Source of the DNA: Gelatoporia subvermispora B
Taxonomy: Eukaryota > Basidiomycota > Agaricomycetes > Polyporales > Gelatoporiaceae
Length of the DNA stretch: 64,000 nt
Direction of reading: 5' to 3'
Assembly (NCBI GenBank): GCA_000320605.2
Contig: KB445825.1
Location: 82,855-146,854, forward strand
Positions within the stretch are counted from its first letter, which is position 1. Each line of letters opens with the position of its first letter. Positions 24,112 through 35,717 of the stretch are shown one piece after another. A program made the position numbers and the translations under genes. The notes below the pieces were generated by a model. That model did no database searches and was not told the DNA's origin. It saw only the letters and a program-made list of their open reading frames with translations.

Positions 24112-24534
24112 CTGAGCTATATTCCTTGAGCGGCTGAGAATCTGCCACGTTCATGCATGGAAGGTGTTTATTCTCTCGTATAACATATTTGCTCAGACAA
24201 TCTCATTGAGCATCAGTGCGCGAAAGTTCAGAGAATCCGCGCTGACTACAACATCTTGCGCGGTCTCAATAACACCGATGACTTCTTGTGCACCGAATGG
24301 GGACAGGTTTCCTTTGATATTCACGTCCAGAACGGCCGATCCACGACCTTAACGCCCGGTCGGTATTCGCCCCGACGTATCTCGCATGTCAGACGGTGCG
24401 CCGATACTCGCTACCCGACTTATAGGCCCGATGGCTGTGTTATCGGACGTGGATATAAGCCGCTCCCACGAGCTATCGCTTTCAGAGCCTCTCATCCGCC
24501 TTTGCTGTTTCCTCTTCGTGAACGTCTCTTGACA

Positions 24535-26568
24535 ATGATGCCCTCACCCAATGGCTCGCACTTTGCGCCTACGCACCCATCGCGTAGTCAAAATACCACT
24601 ATGGCGTCAACAACGAGCATCAACACTGCTTGCAACCCCGACGAAGATTATGATGTTATTCCACCGCACCACGATCGCAGGACTCTAGTTCTATGTTTTG
24701 ATGGGACCGGTGACCAGTTCGATGCTGATGTAAGTGCGGTTATCACGCTGACAGAGCTTGGTCAGGCTGATCCTCGCTGGGGCAGAACTCCAATATCATC
24801 ATGCTCTTCTCGATGTTGCAGAAAGATGATCCGTCTCAGCAGATGGTGTACTATCAGGTAAGCTGACTCTTACAGTGCGATTAGAATCACGCTTTGATCG
24901 GGATTCATGCAGGCTGGGATTGGCACGTACACGCCGCCACAGATCGCAACACCGCAAACGGCCAGTATGTTGAAGACACTAGATGAAGCGCTTGCCATCT
25001 TCCTCGATGCTCACGTGATGGGTGCGTTTCTCCTTCGAATATTAAAGCCAGCTACTAATATCTGCATACAGGAGGATATCGATTCCTCATGCAAAACTGT
25101 AAACACGCTCAAATATCTAGTCGATCCGCGTTCTGACTTACGCTCATACAGATCGGGCTGGCGACAAGATCTGCTTATTCGGCTTCTCTCGCGGTGCATA
25201 CACTGCCCGCGCGCTTGCCGGGATGGTGCACAAGGTAGTCGCAGTTTCGCATTAGGATTTGTCATATCGCAATCTAATATAAATGTATCAGGTCGGACTG
25301 CTTCCCAGGGACAACGACCAGCAAGTTCCGTTCGCCTATCACATGTTCTGCCGAACAGACGCGAAAGGATGGGAACAGTCGACCGCGTTCAAGAAGGCAT
25401 TTTCAATGGATGTAGAGATAGACTTCATCGGAGTCTGGCAAGTAATTCCCCAAAGCGGATTGACGAACATACTGATGTATCGATGTCATACTCAGGGATA
25501 CCGTCTGCTCTGTCGGCCTCTTCCCCAAATCTTTACCCTTCGTCTCATCCAACCGTGCCATCAAGACCTTTAGACAGGCGCTCTCGCTCGACGAACATCG
25601 CGCCAAATTCAAAGCGAACCATTGGAATGAACCCGAGGCGCACGAGAAAGCCTTGGGTACCCAGCCGGGCGAGATGCCGAGTCGGGGCACTTCGAAGGCG
25701 AAGCAGGGGAACAGTAATCACGATCTGCAAGTGGAGATGGACGATGGACACAACGAGACGGATGTGCTGGAGGTCTGGTTCGCAGGATGCCATTGTGGTA
25801 CGTAGCGAGACTCACTCAATCACTCTCTGTGGCGCTGAACCGTTCTTTGCCATTGTTCGCATAGATGTCGGCGGAGGCTCGGTACCGAACGACAGCGAGC
25901 ATAACTTGGCGCGTATTCCACTGAGGTGGATGATCCGCGAGATCTTCAAGGCGAACGTGGGCATTCGTTTCCATGCAGACCTCCTCAGGAAGATCGGTCT
26001 CAATCCTGATACACTCTACCCATATGTGCTGGCCCGACCGCCTGCCGTCACAGAACTCCCAGTCGATATTACAAATGCCCTAGAACAGGAAGCCGCTCGG
26101 AAGGCCGCAGTGCAGAATAGCGCGAAGAAGGGGAAGTCCAAGCAGTTGTCATCAGTACCTGGCGATGCTTTACTCGCCAATCGCAATATTCACCTGACAG
26201 AGGAGCAAGAAGACTTTGTCGACGCTCATTGCCCTATATATGACGAGTTAAGTCTTGCGCGGTGGTGGTGGATCCTCGAGCTCCTCCCGCTGCAGCATCG
26301 TCACCAAAAGCCGGATGGCGGATGGAAGAGATACTGGTCGTGAGTACTGAACACACGCTTTCGCAGTTTCGATTCAACTGAAATACACAGGATCAACTTG
26401 GGTGAGGGCAGAACCATACCAGACTCGGTAGACGGGAATACCAAGTTCCTTGTTCACCGTTCTGTGAAGACTCGCCTGGAGGCCCAGACCCTGCAGGGAG
26501 GTTCGTATAAGTGGAAGGCGATATTCCCCGCAGGAGCTAAGGAGGTAAAGCCAACGTGGGTTGACTGA
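24535..26568 (+). CDS. DUF2235 alpha/beta-hydrolase (T6SS Tle1-like phospholipase fold)
   Basis: Nine exons (24535-24729, 24786-24857, 24913-25021, 25072-25098, 25152-25234, 25292-25437, 25496-25797, 25865-26339, 26391-26568) give about 528 aa. Family motifs are clear: LVLCFDGTGDQFDADNSNI near residues 45-70, a GFSRGAYTARAL nucleophile elbow with Ser about 147, IDFIGVWDTVCSVG with Asp about 212, and VWFAGCHCDVGGGS with His about 310. These correspond to the Ser-Asp-His triad of DUF2235 proteins, whose bacterial members include phospholipase effectors. Substrate in fungi is unknown. No signal peptide is seen, so an intracellular enzyme is likely. The join restoring GVWDTV requires a GC-AG intron (donor gcaagt at 25438); all other introns are GT-AG. 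A second in-frame ATG at 24601 is an alternative start. Confidence 0.88.
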
Positions 26569-27223
26569 AGTTATGTGTCGAGCTAGTGTTTCGCTATGAT
26601 TTCCTACTTCGTGCTGAATTGTTATATCGTCTAATAGCTGTCGGTATGAGACCGTTGCGAACCCATGAAATAACATGATATTGAGTCTCAACAATCGTGT
26701 GCATCCAGTCTAACGTCACAAGTTCCCCGAGACGTAGTGACGGTCTAGACACCGTTCTCGCAGGTCCCGCGCATAAGCAAACCTTTTGAAAGCGCACCAG
26801 AATACTCGTCTTTGACAGCATGCTTGCGAACAGATCTAGGACGACCCTTTTTCCATATGTCCTATAAGAACGTTGTCACGCGTCCGTCGGCAACGTGAGT
26901 ATCTGCGATATTGCAAATTAGCAACATGACGGTCTCCAGTGATTCATATTTTGCGCGTCTCGTATTCGTCTGATGTTAGTAGTGCATCCTGTCATCTATA
27001 TGCTTACTGCGTTGTCTTTGTGCCGCGCGCGTGGTGATATGTCTCGAGGGAGATTTTTACTCTCGGCGTTGTGGAATTTTACAGTGAGATACAAATCTTC
27101 GAGAGCTGTACCGAACTGCACCGAGTACACCATGTTACCCAGATACCAAAGCTCATCATCTCATATCTCAAAACAGTTCGATGCTGGCGCTGGCATGGAT
27201 CATAGGCTGCAGATTGAAGTCAT
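26569..27223. other. Intergenic, nothing recognised
   Basis: Between the hydrolase stop and the tRNA I see only short frames without domains. Confidence 0.5.
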
Positions 27224-27321
27224 GGCTCAATGGTCTAGTAGTATGATTCGCGCTTCGGGTATTGTTCGCTCTTTGACGATTCCAGTGCGCGAGGTCCCGG
27301 GTTCAATTCCCGGTTGAGCCC
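27224..27321 (+). tRNA. tRNA-Pro (anticodon CGG) with intron
   Basis: The acceptor arms GGCTCAA and TTGAGCC pair fully, with discriminator C at 27321. The anticodon stem CGCGC pairs with GCGCG, and the loop TTCGGGT carries CGG at positions 34-36. A 26-nt intron (about 27260-27285) sits one base 3' of the anticodon, the usual place for nuclear tRNA introns. The T arm CCGGG-TTCAATT-CCCGG provides the B box, and a T5 run at 27330-27334 can end polymerase III transcription. Confidence 0.9.
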
Positions 27322-30300
27322 GAATTTCATTTTTCTGTGTCAACGGTTGCCTGTGGCACGTGACGCATTCAGCGGGCAAATGTTGTTCTAATAATACTGA
27401 TACCCATACATAAGTGAGGCGTATGAGCTAGCTTGTTAATAAGCCCATAGCTTTCTGTTTTTGCGGCCTGTATGGGCAACGCGACGTACAATCCTGTGTA
27501 TGCTTCGTCTGATGCATCCATAGACTTGTACGTTCCGCTGCCATGTGCCGCGCGCCACATTGTGGTCCTGTGGAACGAACGTTGTATATGCTGATATGTG
27601 TAGAAGCAAGCAAGAGGCTTTGGTGCTTCACGACGATGCTACACGCCTTTTTATACATCGCACAGGACAGGTTAGCAGGCGCACACAAATCCACGACAGA
27701 CGTAGGCGCATCTATCCCATGGGCCATCATGATCGATATGAATAAGTCCGCAAGACCCCGCCTGCGGTACGATGCGTTCCGGACATTGCTCCCACATGCA
27801 CGGCAAGCACGCGCCGCGCGCATGCAGCCGCATCACAGCGTTTCTCCGAGTGCGCACGTAGAAGGTAGGAGGAGCCGCTGGTTGGTGGGTGCCCTCGGCA
27901 GTGGTACGACAGCGTATCCGCGAAGTGGCGAGATTCCCGAGGGCCACCGCACTGGCGGAGCTTCTGTGGATCTCGTGCCTGCGAACCCTATCTCTTGGAG
28001 GCGCCGCACATACGAGGCACATCAAGCTCGGAGACGCTCCGTTATTGAATTCACGAATTTACCATACGAAGCACACCCGCGATTCTCGAAGGGCTGCGCC
28101 TCTGCCGGGGCACTCGTGCGCAGAACGGTCAAATTCCACGGGAGATGTTGGAGAGGAACATCGAGCAAGTGCAGTGCTTCTGTGGTGCACGGCTGGTCGC
28201 ACCATGTCCCGCACCCGGAGCGCACTGCGCAAGGCCAAGTGACAGTGAGCCGCGCCGCGCCGCTTATGCATGCAGCATTGCAGTGGGCGTATCATACACA
28301 CCACCGCGCACTAAATCGAAATCAACTCTCCCTCCGACTGACGCCGCGCCCCCTTCTGTACGCATCCACAGCGCGTATGGGGCGATGCAGGGGAAGGGGC
28401 CAAGGGCAGGGGCAGGTTGATAAGTGCGCGGGTAATCATGCGGAGGCGGTTTGATGAGTCTAATGTGCTTATGGAGGCACGGCCGCACGATGAACCAGCG
28501 AAACGACGCGGGTACATTTCGTGTGTGGGTATGATGCCAGCTGAATCGCCGGCTCACGGGGCGCGCTGCCGGCGATGGTGGCTTGCGGAGCTTTGTCACT
28601 CAATATCTGTTGCTAGACTCGCGAGGGTCTGATACTAAATGGTCCGTGGTGCGCGGAAGCAGAAGATGCGCCGAGGGGGGTGGGGGTAGTCAGCTGTACT
28701 ACCGACAGACCTCACTCGATATAGGACGTATACAGAGTGCCGGTGTCTGTTTCGTATTCCCAGGCCAGGTACCCTGGCGTTCTTGAAATTTCTGCAGTGA
28801 CAAATAACATGACCTGATTAGCGGTACATCTTAGGGTATGTAATTAAGTACTGGCGGTATTGTCCCTGAGCACCCTGCGTCGGTAGCTAATTCAAGAATG
28901 CCAAAAAAGACTGATAGCGAACTTGAAACGGGAGCGACTCTGAGGCTGTAGATACCGGCCGACCTACGGGGCGTGCAAGGTAGCTTGGTGAGCTTCTCTG
29001 TCAGTAGGGTACGACCTTCCATACTGAGTCTGACAGGCCCAGAATGCGAACCACGAGCGGCAATCGTTAAAATGCACGAGACACAATGGTTTCGCTCAAA
29101 CGGTAGGAAGGGCGATCATCTGCAGAAGAGGTATTTCGATATCGCGCGGACACGCACCGTAGGGCTGTACATAGCTACTTTTTGGTATATATGACTCCCA
29201 TGCCGATACTGGGCTGTGTCATTGGGTATATAGACGCATCTACGAGGAGCAGTGATTTACTCACGATGTCCAGTAGAGGGCAACGGCGATGGTACGCTTG
29301 AGGGGAGTAGGGGTGGACTTCACGATAAGTCGGGAAATGTGGATCGACTGCCCGTGGTGTAATGTTATCCACATCAGGCGAAGTAGTCCCGACGTTCTCT
29401 AAGATTTTCCACAATGCATTGGCCATTGGGCATATGGTCTTCTCTGACATGCCTCCATCCCAGAAGGCGACAGAGATATAAACAGCGAGACGGCCCGAGG
29501 CCAGTTACCGGAGGCCATGAGGTGACGACATACGTCGCGCAGTGCCCATTGGCCATTCCAACATGAGATAAATCGACGGCCCGAATCTTCGCCGCAGTAG
29601 AACCCAATGCTGAGATTACATGAGCCGAAGCGGGAAGATGGGGTTGAATGTACGTTGCGCAATGTGTACAAATGCAGACTTCGCCGACGATTTGCTGCGA
29701 TAAACCACAGCCGCTTCTAGAAATCGAAGAGGTGGAGCTGCAAAGTATGTGGTACATGCCGGTGCCGTACCGCGTGGGACCGATTCGTTCCTTGAGGGAC
29801 GTTTCGCCACTCAGTGTTGAATTCGGCTAACAGGTAGAGAAGCAAATGAGTAGCGTCGAGTGGATTGAAGGACCCAGACTCACTCACTCGATAGATAGAG
29901 TCATAGACGCCTTCGACGATGAATTCATCAGTCTAGTATGCCAACAATCCAGAGGCCATTGTTCTCGACTATGGCATTAGCGATGTATGTACGAGAGACT
30001 AGAGATGAATTGAGAAGGGAAGGGAACAGCCTTGCACCGTGAATAGCATCCCAAGGTATAGACCAAGACCTACAGCTCACCTGCCCCTTTAAGCCCGCTC
30101 GAAGGCACCTGACATTGACGTTTCCGAATTTCAATCCTCTCTCGCTTCCACAGTGGCTCACGATCCGATCAGGGTTTTGTGAGGTGTCCGGATCGCAAGG
30201 GACAAGATCAAGTACTAAGAGATCTCTAGATGGCAGAAGATGGAGAAATTCAATAAGTCCATTACGTGCAGCGTGAACTAAATTGTGCTGAGCCGCTATT

Positions 30301-33300
30301 CGAGAGCTGCGCTTAGGCCTGGATGTCTTCAATATCGCCGCTGCTCGAGATCGGTCTCAGTCTAGAACCTTGCACCCCAGAGCGCACGGAGCACAGCGTA
30401 TGTGTCCCAGATCCGCCGGTGGCCAACGTTCCATGTCATGTCACGGAAAACCGACCGTGATCCGTTCCTAGCGCTCGAGCACGCACGACTAGAATAGACT
30501 ACATTGCACGGATCGAATTAAGTGTGTGACGGCACCATGCTCTTCAGAAGGGAGATCCGCATGATTGTCTGATAGATCCAGGACATCGTAGTGGAAGCGT
30601 TCGAATTTGACGCCATCGAGGTCCCGATAGATGTATTGAGCAGCGGGAGAAGAGGATAGGAGGAGTGGACGGTGCCGTTCCGTGGTGAAAATTGTAAACG
30701 GTTGTCACGTCTCGCCTCTCCGCTCCGATCGACAGATCTAGGTGGTCGCGGAACTTCGTCGTCTAGGTCGGCAATGATATGGTTTCCTGATAGACCAAAA
30801 GTTGGTAGACATTGACCAACATCACCGCGCGAAGCGCAACCGTGTATATATATTACACACGTTGTAAGGAGCTCATCAGATGTTCGAGGAACTCATTCGA
30901 TGCTCGAGTGAATGCTGGCCAGACCCATAGGTGTAGAGACGAGAACGCCGCCGTATGCCGGGTCGCTGCCCACGTAGCCGACAGAAATGAATTGATAAAA
31001 AGCAAAGAGGCGAATCAGCTGGAGCGCGTTCTACCGCAGACGCGGCAGTTCGACACAGCCGAGCGTCGATGTGCCTCCTCAGAAGCACATGGGGCGCTAG
31101 TTCCGACCGTTCGGGCCGCCCCCGGGACGTGTTGCGATGCGATCTCACGCCGTCAAAATTGTGGGTGGAAGTCCATGCCGATGTGCACAGTAATGTTGGC
31201 CTCGCCGCAGAGGAAACATACGTCGAGCATCTTGCGCCCTGGCGTCTGTCAATGAACAAAGATTTTGAACCAAATATAGACTGCCGTCGTACCTACTGCA
31301 CTGTCTGGACTCCGGATGTCGCCAAGCGACGTCCTTGAGTGCTGACGAATCTATAACATACGTGGCGCATCTTGCGCCGAGTCGTTTGCTACCCGTCTCC
31401 AATGTGAAAGCACAGGTAAATGTCAAACCAGCTGCTGCGCTGTGCCACGCTTTCTCCGCGCCGCATGCCGCAAGACAAGATTCTGAGAGTCGCAAGGCGC
31501 GGATCGAGGACGTGTCCCGCAATCTACCGCCTGGCATGAGGACCCAGGGCCCTGCAATGATATGTGCATCGTAGACATCGAGTTCGGCAGCAGACTTGGC
31601 TGCCCGTGCTCCCCGCGATGTTCATACCGGGCACAATTGTCGAAGGCCTATGTAGTACCTTGGGGCGTTGATCGAGGCGTCGATTGATGTGTCTGTGCGA
31701 AGGAACACAGACGCTGCGCCCGTGGGGCCCCGGAGACCGGTAAGTGGATCGCGGCGCGATCCGAGCGGTCAATCATTGCTCGCGGCGAAATACTGCAAAG
31801 AGAAAGCTCCGCGAGCCCGGCAATGCAGCACAGCGATATCAGGGGGAAATTCCCGGAATATACCGCCGTCCGCGTGTCTTGTGTGCTGCACCGTGTCGCC
31901 TACGCATAGATAGAGGTGGGCTGCCTTGTGGTGCACTGCCGACACGAGCGCCGAGCCTGTACGCTCTGATGGCGAGCGGAGTGGAAGGTGTAAGAGCACG
32001 GGGGCGTGAATAGATGGGCTTTACAGGTTGGAATGGGGCGCAAGTAATGCAAAGGATGTCGTATCATCCATGCGCCTGTACCGGCCCACCAGGGCTGCTC
32101 GTTGCTCATCAACCACGCGCGGTGGACGGAGCTGCCACAGGCGCTTAGTATCACGTGACGTAAACCACCTGCTTTCCAAGGGCGTGCAGTCACCCGTGCG
32201 AGGCCGCTGGGTTGCCAGATGCAGGCCTACGGTGTCCATAGGGCGTCACTACGTGATAGAAAATTGGCCCGTAGTGATTGAATAAATAGAACTATTCATA
32301 GTGGGACGTTGAGCGTCAGCTTCGACTCCGGGACCAACGGCGTCGACGCCGCCAGGCACGCGCGTTAGCGACATCTACTTTGATTCTCTTTAAGTCTCGG
32401 GACTCGAGGCCATATAATATTGATGTTGAATCCGAAAGAGGCCTTTCCTGTATATACTAGTTTGCAATTCGATGGGCTTGCGCCGTGTCGTGTACTAGTC
32501 TGCCAATCAGTAGACGCTCGTCGTTTAATCAGATGTCGCACCGGGTGCCGCGCTGCATAACGCCTTGTTCATGTCGCGATGTCGGCGCCTCGAGATGCGA
32601 TACGGATGGTACCGTAAATAGCTCGCAACCTACGGCGTGGCGCGAGGACCCAGAGCTGTGCAATCTGCTCGTCAATGTATATCAAGTTTGGCAGCAGACT
32701 TGCCTACCCGCGGCGCTCTCCGCAATTCTGGTAGTCGCAGTAAAGACACTAGTATCTTGAGGCCTTGATTGAGGCGTCGATCAATGTGTCCATGTCAAAC
32801 GACACAGACGTTGCGCCGAGCCCCACGGACTTGTACGCGACTCGCGACTCGCGGTGAAATACTGCAAGAAGGGCTCCGCGAGCCCAGAACCACGGCCCAG
32901 CGATATCAACGTGAATGTGTCTAGCCCATTCCGCCGTCCACATGTCTTGTGCGCTACGCCATGTCGTCTTCGCGTGGGTAGAGGAGTGGGCTGGACCGGT
33001 GCATAGCGCGCAGAGCACAGCTGAATTGACAGGTGCTAAGGGATGTGGTGAGTGAACGCGGCGCGTAGAGATACCCAGGGCACAAGACAGTCGCGGGCCT
33101 TGCACGAAACGAAGATTCCGATTCGCGTATGGTCACGTGGTGCAACTCGATCTCCTCGTGCGGGCTGTGAGCTTCGAGGTGGTGGGTTGCCAGGTGCGGG
33201 TCTACAATGTCCACGGAACCTCAAGGTGCGAGTCACGATCAAGGGAAGCGGAGCCTGGCGGTTCCTGGGGCAGAATACAGTTGCGTTGCGCGGCACGGCA

Positions 33301-33960
33301 CGTAGTAAGTACCAGGTATCGATCCGCGCCAAGCTCGTGCGCTTCCATGCTGAGCAAGAGAGCACGGTGGTAAGGAGCTCCAAACGCCTTGAGCGGCGCA
33401 AGCGGTTATGCAAACGATGTCGTTCAGGCGCCCGTACCAAGGCTGCTTGTCGAGCTCGCGCTCTGCAACGGAACGTCCAAGGTACTTTCTGTCACGTGAT
33501 GCTAACCCCGGAAGGCAGAGAGCGCGCGTCCGACGGTCAGGGCTACGTGTAGCGACTTTGGTCCATGGCGGACGGGGCATCGAGTGCGGAGTTGGGTCCC
33601 TGAGGCACACAAATAGGCATTGTTGTGCCCTGGACATCGGTGCTACAATCACGGGATGAGCGGCGAGACGTGCGTGCACACATGCTTCTTCTATCTTCCC
33701 CCTCCCGATATGTCGTGGCTGATCCTGAATGGCGTTCGCCTTTATCCGTTCTGAGGAAGTGAGCTTCAGCTGAGCTGTGTATCCAAGTAGCGAGCCGTCT
33801 GCCCTTTTCGTCAGAGGTTGTATGTGCAAGAGACATCCTGATTGATGCTCGCTGGTATCGTATCGCGCCGGAAGTGGGAGCAGACAGTGGACGACCCAGC
33901 AGAAGGCTCGGAAGCGCGGACGCGAGTGGTGATACAATACTAGGAAAAGTTATGGAACGA
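27322..33960 (-). mobile_element. Fossil retroelement cluster, probably Ty1/copia-like
   Basis: Broken minus-strand frames carry integrase-like fragments: near 27700-27800 CGLIHIDHDGPWD follows Cys/His-containing sequence, and near 32880-32990 ARHIHVDIAGPWFWARGAL reads similarly. Two diverged copies of one sequence can be aligned: 31670-31955 with 32760-33030 (gaggcgtcgat..atgtgtc, acacagacg.tgcgcc, and a gtagaggtgggctg/gtagaggagtgggctg block), and 32071-32167 with 33430-33514 (gcgcc.gtacc, then a tcacgtga block). Every copy is crowded with stops and frameshifts. No LTR pair could be delimited by eye. Class assignment is inference from short motifs. Minus-strand frames at 29175-30332 are splice-like but match no family. 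Confidence 0.45.
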
Positions 33961-35400
33961 CATTAGGCTCAATGGGCTTGAGTTGGACTGGGTTTTATAC
34001 CTGGTGCGAGGATTACCATCCCCGACTAGCTAAATATCCCGTGATGATCAGCGCTGTCAGCCAGGATATTCCCCCGACGCGAATTCTATCCGATTTCGCC
34101 CAACATCGGATGTGTTCAAGGGGGGAGGGCCTTTCTCGTCACATTCTACGGTCATTTGGAGTGACGATTGCAAGAGAGGCCCATACTGAGCGGTGTCACC
34201 AGATCAGGAGACAAATCTAGAAATGGTAGAATATCTGGACGTCGCACGTCGGCGATCGAGGATCTCTATTTTGGTCAGCCATTCTGGCGCTCGAGACGAT
34301 GTCCTAGAGAGGTATACCGGAAGACGGGCGATGTGTGGATCGCAGGGAGAAGCCGGTTGGGAGAAGGGGAGGCGTATATATAAAGAGCTGACACTGTTGA
34401 TCGGCTCGGGGCCTCACTACGGTCTACCGCCTCGCGACATGTTTCAGCCCGCGTTGAGTTAGAAACAGACATGTAAGTCTTATTATTATTACTCACCGGT
34501 GTGATCTCAGAAATCATCGAGTGCAATGCGGCATATTCGCACCCCACATCATCTCTAACCCGAGGAGGTGATTTGACTAGGACATCCGCGAGACCAACTG
34601 CGAACCCGAGGTGACCTAGGCATGGCCTATGGTGCGCTACAAAGGCCTGGACACATGTTCCTCCGCAGGGCTTGCACCACTCGCGAACCGAAACATGCAG
34701 CACGCGGTGCGAGAAGAGTCCATGTGAGCGTGAAGGTGCGTCTCAGTTGTCTGTTCTGACTCTAGCTCCAGTCGTGGTTCTTTCATCAACGAGCACTAGA
34801 CCTGCGCCCTGGAGAGACCCAAAGAAGAGGAGTATGTCAAGTAGCTTAAGACGCTTTGCCGCTGGATCCTCGAGCACGCCATGAGTCCTCGGAAAGACTT
34901 GGTGGACCGTTGCGGAGTGTGGTGGCACGATCCACTGCAGTCAGAGTAATTGCTCCGAGTCGTTCCACCGCAAAGACGGGCGCGTAGAGAGCCGTGCAGC
35001 AGGGCAGGTTCCTCAATGGTGGAGATTGCGCAGTGCGCGTCCCCACTGCGTACCGTCAGCAGCAATTTCGGACGAGACACGATGCATGAGGAGACCGATT
35101 GTCGCGGGAATGTTTTGGGCCGGTGCGAAGAGGCGGGTGACAAGACCCTGCAAGACCTTCCCGCGAGACCGGGCGCGGTTTGGTGTCAGACGGCGTTCAG
35201 CCCCGTCGCTCCGCCGGTTACTTTGCATATTCGCACATTTTGCCGGTCCAAGTCAAGCGGTTCTCGGGCGAAAAGCTGCGAAAGGTCGAGGCTCGCAAGT
35301 CCGGGGGAGTGCACAGACAAAAAAAACGAGATGACGAAGAACCAATGGGTCGGGCGTTCCTGGCTTGGCCGTGGAGGTAGGCGGGCGCCTGATGTGAGCC
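33961..35400. other. Intergenic, no gene recognised
   Basis: Several minus-strand frames (for example 34275-34703 and 34743-34928) are open but carry no motif I recognise and do not join convincingly. Confidence 0.4.
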
Positions 35401-35407
35401 GGGCAGG

Positions 35408-35472
35408 CTGATTATCTAGGCGATGGCGCGCTGTCTAATCAGATAAGGCTGGGCACGCGGACTATCTGATAA
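35408..35472 (+). promoter_or_regulatory. Cluster of iron-type GATA-factor sites
   Basis: ATCAGATAA at 35438-35446 and ATCTGATAA at 35464-35472 both match ATCWGATAA exactly, the sequence known for fungal iron-responsive GATA repressors (SreA, Fep1 and Urbs1 family). A further inverted GATA core (tgattatct) is at 35409-35417. They lie 245-310 bp upstream of the siderophore transporter start, so repression under iron-replete conditions is a reasonable inference. Confidence 0.7.
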
Positions 35473-35614
35473 GATTTGATTGACTCGCTCGGCAGCGCAC
35501 CGCAGCGCCCTGGCACGCCCGCTGCTACTTCTAGATCCTTTTGCCCGGATGGCATCACGCACGCACCGTACTCCCTCTCTCGATCGCGACGCTTGGCCCC
35601 CCCGGACGAAGGAG

Positions 35615-35620
35615 TATAAA
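35615..35620 (+). promoter_or_regulatory. TATA box of the siderophore transporter
   Basis: TATAAA lies 98 bp before the ATG at 35718. Two ATGs at 35626 and 35641 follow closely and are probably upstream of the transcription start. Confidence 0.5.
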
Positions 35621-35717
35621 GCACCATGCCCCCCCGCGGATATGCACCGCTCGCCCAGGACCCCTCCGGTGACCCGCCCTCTGCTTCCTGATCCCGCGCG
35701 GCCGCTGACCAGAGATA

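Noticed and set aside
29175..30332. Minus-strand spliced gene between fossil retroelements
   Set aside because: One donor-like site follows LRAGLKGQ, but the remaining blocks do not assemble and no family is recognisable.
34275..35143. Minus-strand multi-exon gene next to the transporter
   Set aside because: Frames are open but could not be joined with good splice sites, and nothing in them resembles siderophore biosynthesis or iron reductases.
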